Source of the DNA: Lachnospiraceae bacterium UBA3287
Lineage (GTDB): Bacteria > Bacillota > Clostridia > Lachnospirales > Lachnospiraceae
Direction: 5' to 3'
NCBI GenBank assembly: GCA_002362155.1
Contig: DETN01000200.1
Span: forward strand, 1-6,084
Length of the DNA stretch: 6,084 nt
A program made the position numbers and the translations under genes. Below the pieces are notes generated by a model. The model did no database searches. It saw only the letters and a program-made list of their open reading frames with translations, and was not told the DNA's origin. Position 1 is the first letter of the stretch. Each line of letters begins with the position of its first letter. Shown one piece after another: positions 5,621 through 6,084 of the stretch.

Positions 5621-6084
5621 ATGGAAAAGACAATGGAAAAAATCGTTGCGCTTTCAAATGCCAGAGGATTTATTCATCCCGGTTCTCAGATCTACGGCGG
5701 TCTGGCCAATACCTGGGATTACGGCATCCTCGGCGTGGAGCTGAAGAACAACGTCAAGAAGGCCTGGTGGCAGAAGTTCGTGCAGGAGAGCCCCGAGAAC
5801 GTAGGCGTTGACTGCGCGATCCTCATGAACCCCCGCACATGGGTGGCCAGCGGTCATCTGGCAGGCTTTTCCGATCCCCTTATGGACTGTAAGAGCTGCG
5901 GCGAGCGTTTCCGTGCCGACAAGCTGATCGAAGACTATGCAGCAGAGCATGAAATGACTCTGGACGGCAGCGTCGACGGCTGGACCGCCGACGAGATGAT
6001 GAGCTTCATCCATAAGTTCGAAGTTCCCTGCCCTTCCTGCGGCAAGCACAACTTTACCGACATCCGTCAGTTCAACCTGATGTT
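5621..6084 (+). CDS. glyS: Glycyl-tRNA synthetase, N-terminal part (gene runs off the window)
   Basis: The frame is open from the ATG at 5621 to the window edge, giving 154 complete codons of a protein normally about 460 residues long. GlyRS charges tRNA-Gly with glycine using ATP. The N-terminal segment GFIHPGSQIYGGLANTWDYG, then GVELKNNVKKAWW and the NPRTWVASGH segment, are hallmarks of the class II, dimeric single-chain (eukaryotic/archaeal-like) GlyRS rather than the two-subunit glyQ/glyS enzyme. Two CxxC pairs, C90-x-x-C93 (CKSC) and C137-x-x-C140 (CPSC), match the zinc-binding insertion of this family. The catalytic motifs 2 and 3 and the anticodon-binding domain lie beyond the window. 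It sits 37 bases after the lipoprotein gene with its own ribosome binding site. The symbol glyS is widely used for this form; glyQS is also used. Confidence 0.95.
   Translation, partial: MEKTMEKIVALSNARGFIHPGSQIYGGLANTWDYGILGVELKNNVKKAWWQKFVQESPENVGVDCAILMNPRTWVASGHLAGFSDPLMDCKSCGERFRADKLIEDYAAEHEMTLDGSVDGWTADEMMSFIHKFEVPCPSCGKHNFTDIRQFNLM

Overview
The window looks like ordinary chromosomal core sequence from an anaerobic Firmicute of the class Clostridia, most likely a Lachnospiraceae-type organism with fairly high GC. This is an inference. It rests on the gene order M16C metallopeptidase - era - recO - small lipoprotein - glycyl-tRNA synthetase, on the character of the proteins (PreP-like peptidase, a lipoprotein of a type I associate with Lachnospiraceae, single-chain dimeric-type GlyRS), and on GC-rich third positions. 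All genes lie on the + strand. Long reverse-strand frames exist only as mirrors of this codon bias.

Layout. Positions 2-154 hold the last 50 codons of a drug/metabolite-transporter-like membrane protein. It is followed by a convincing intrinsic terminator (208-249) and a probable extended -10 promoter (241-269). Positions 310-3264 encode a complete 984-residue zinc peptidase of subfamily M16C. After a 19-base gap and a clear ribosome binding site comes era (3284-4201), then recO (4206-4871) only four bases after the era stop. This looks like one transcription unit in which recO is translationally coupled to era. A second, near-consensus sigma-A promoter (4911-4939) follows recO. It drives an uncharacterised secreted lipoprotein (4978-5583), and glyS (5621 to the window edge) follows with no visible terminator or promoter between them.

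How the genes work together. Era (30S ribosome maturation) and GlyRS (tRNA charging) belong to translation. RecO loads RecA onto SSB-coated DNA in the RecFOR pathway. The M16C peptidase degrades oligopeptides. They share housekeeping and growth-linked roles rather than forming one pathway.

I see no mobile element, CRISPR array, RNA gene, toxin-antitoxin pair or defence system, and I do not think the window holds a new system. The points most worth a second look are a RecO with no zinc-knuckle cysteines, a lipoprotein of unknown function that appears to own the promoter for glyS, a hairpin at the predicted 5' end of that mRNA touching the Shine-Dalgarno sequence, and the absence of a T-box leader before glyS.
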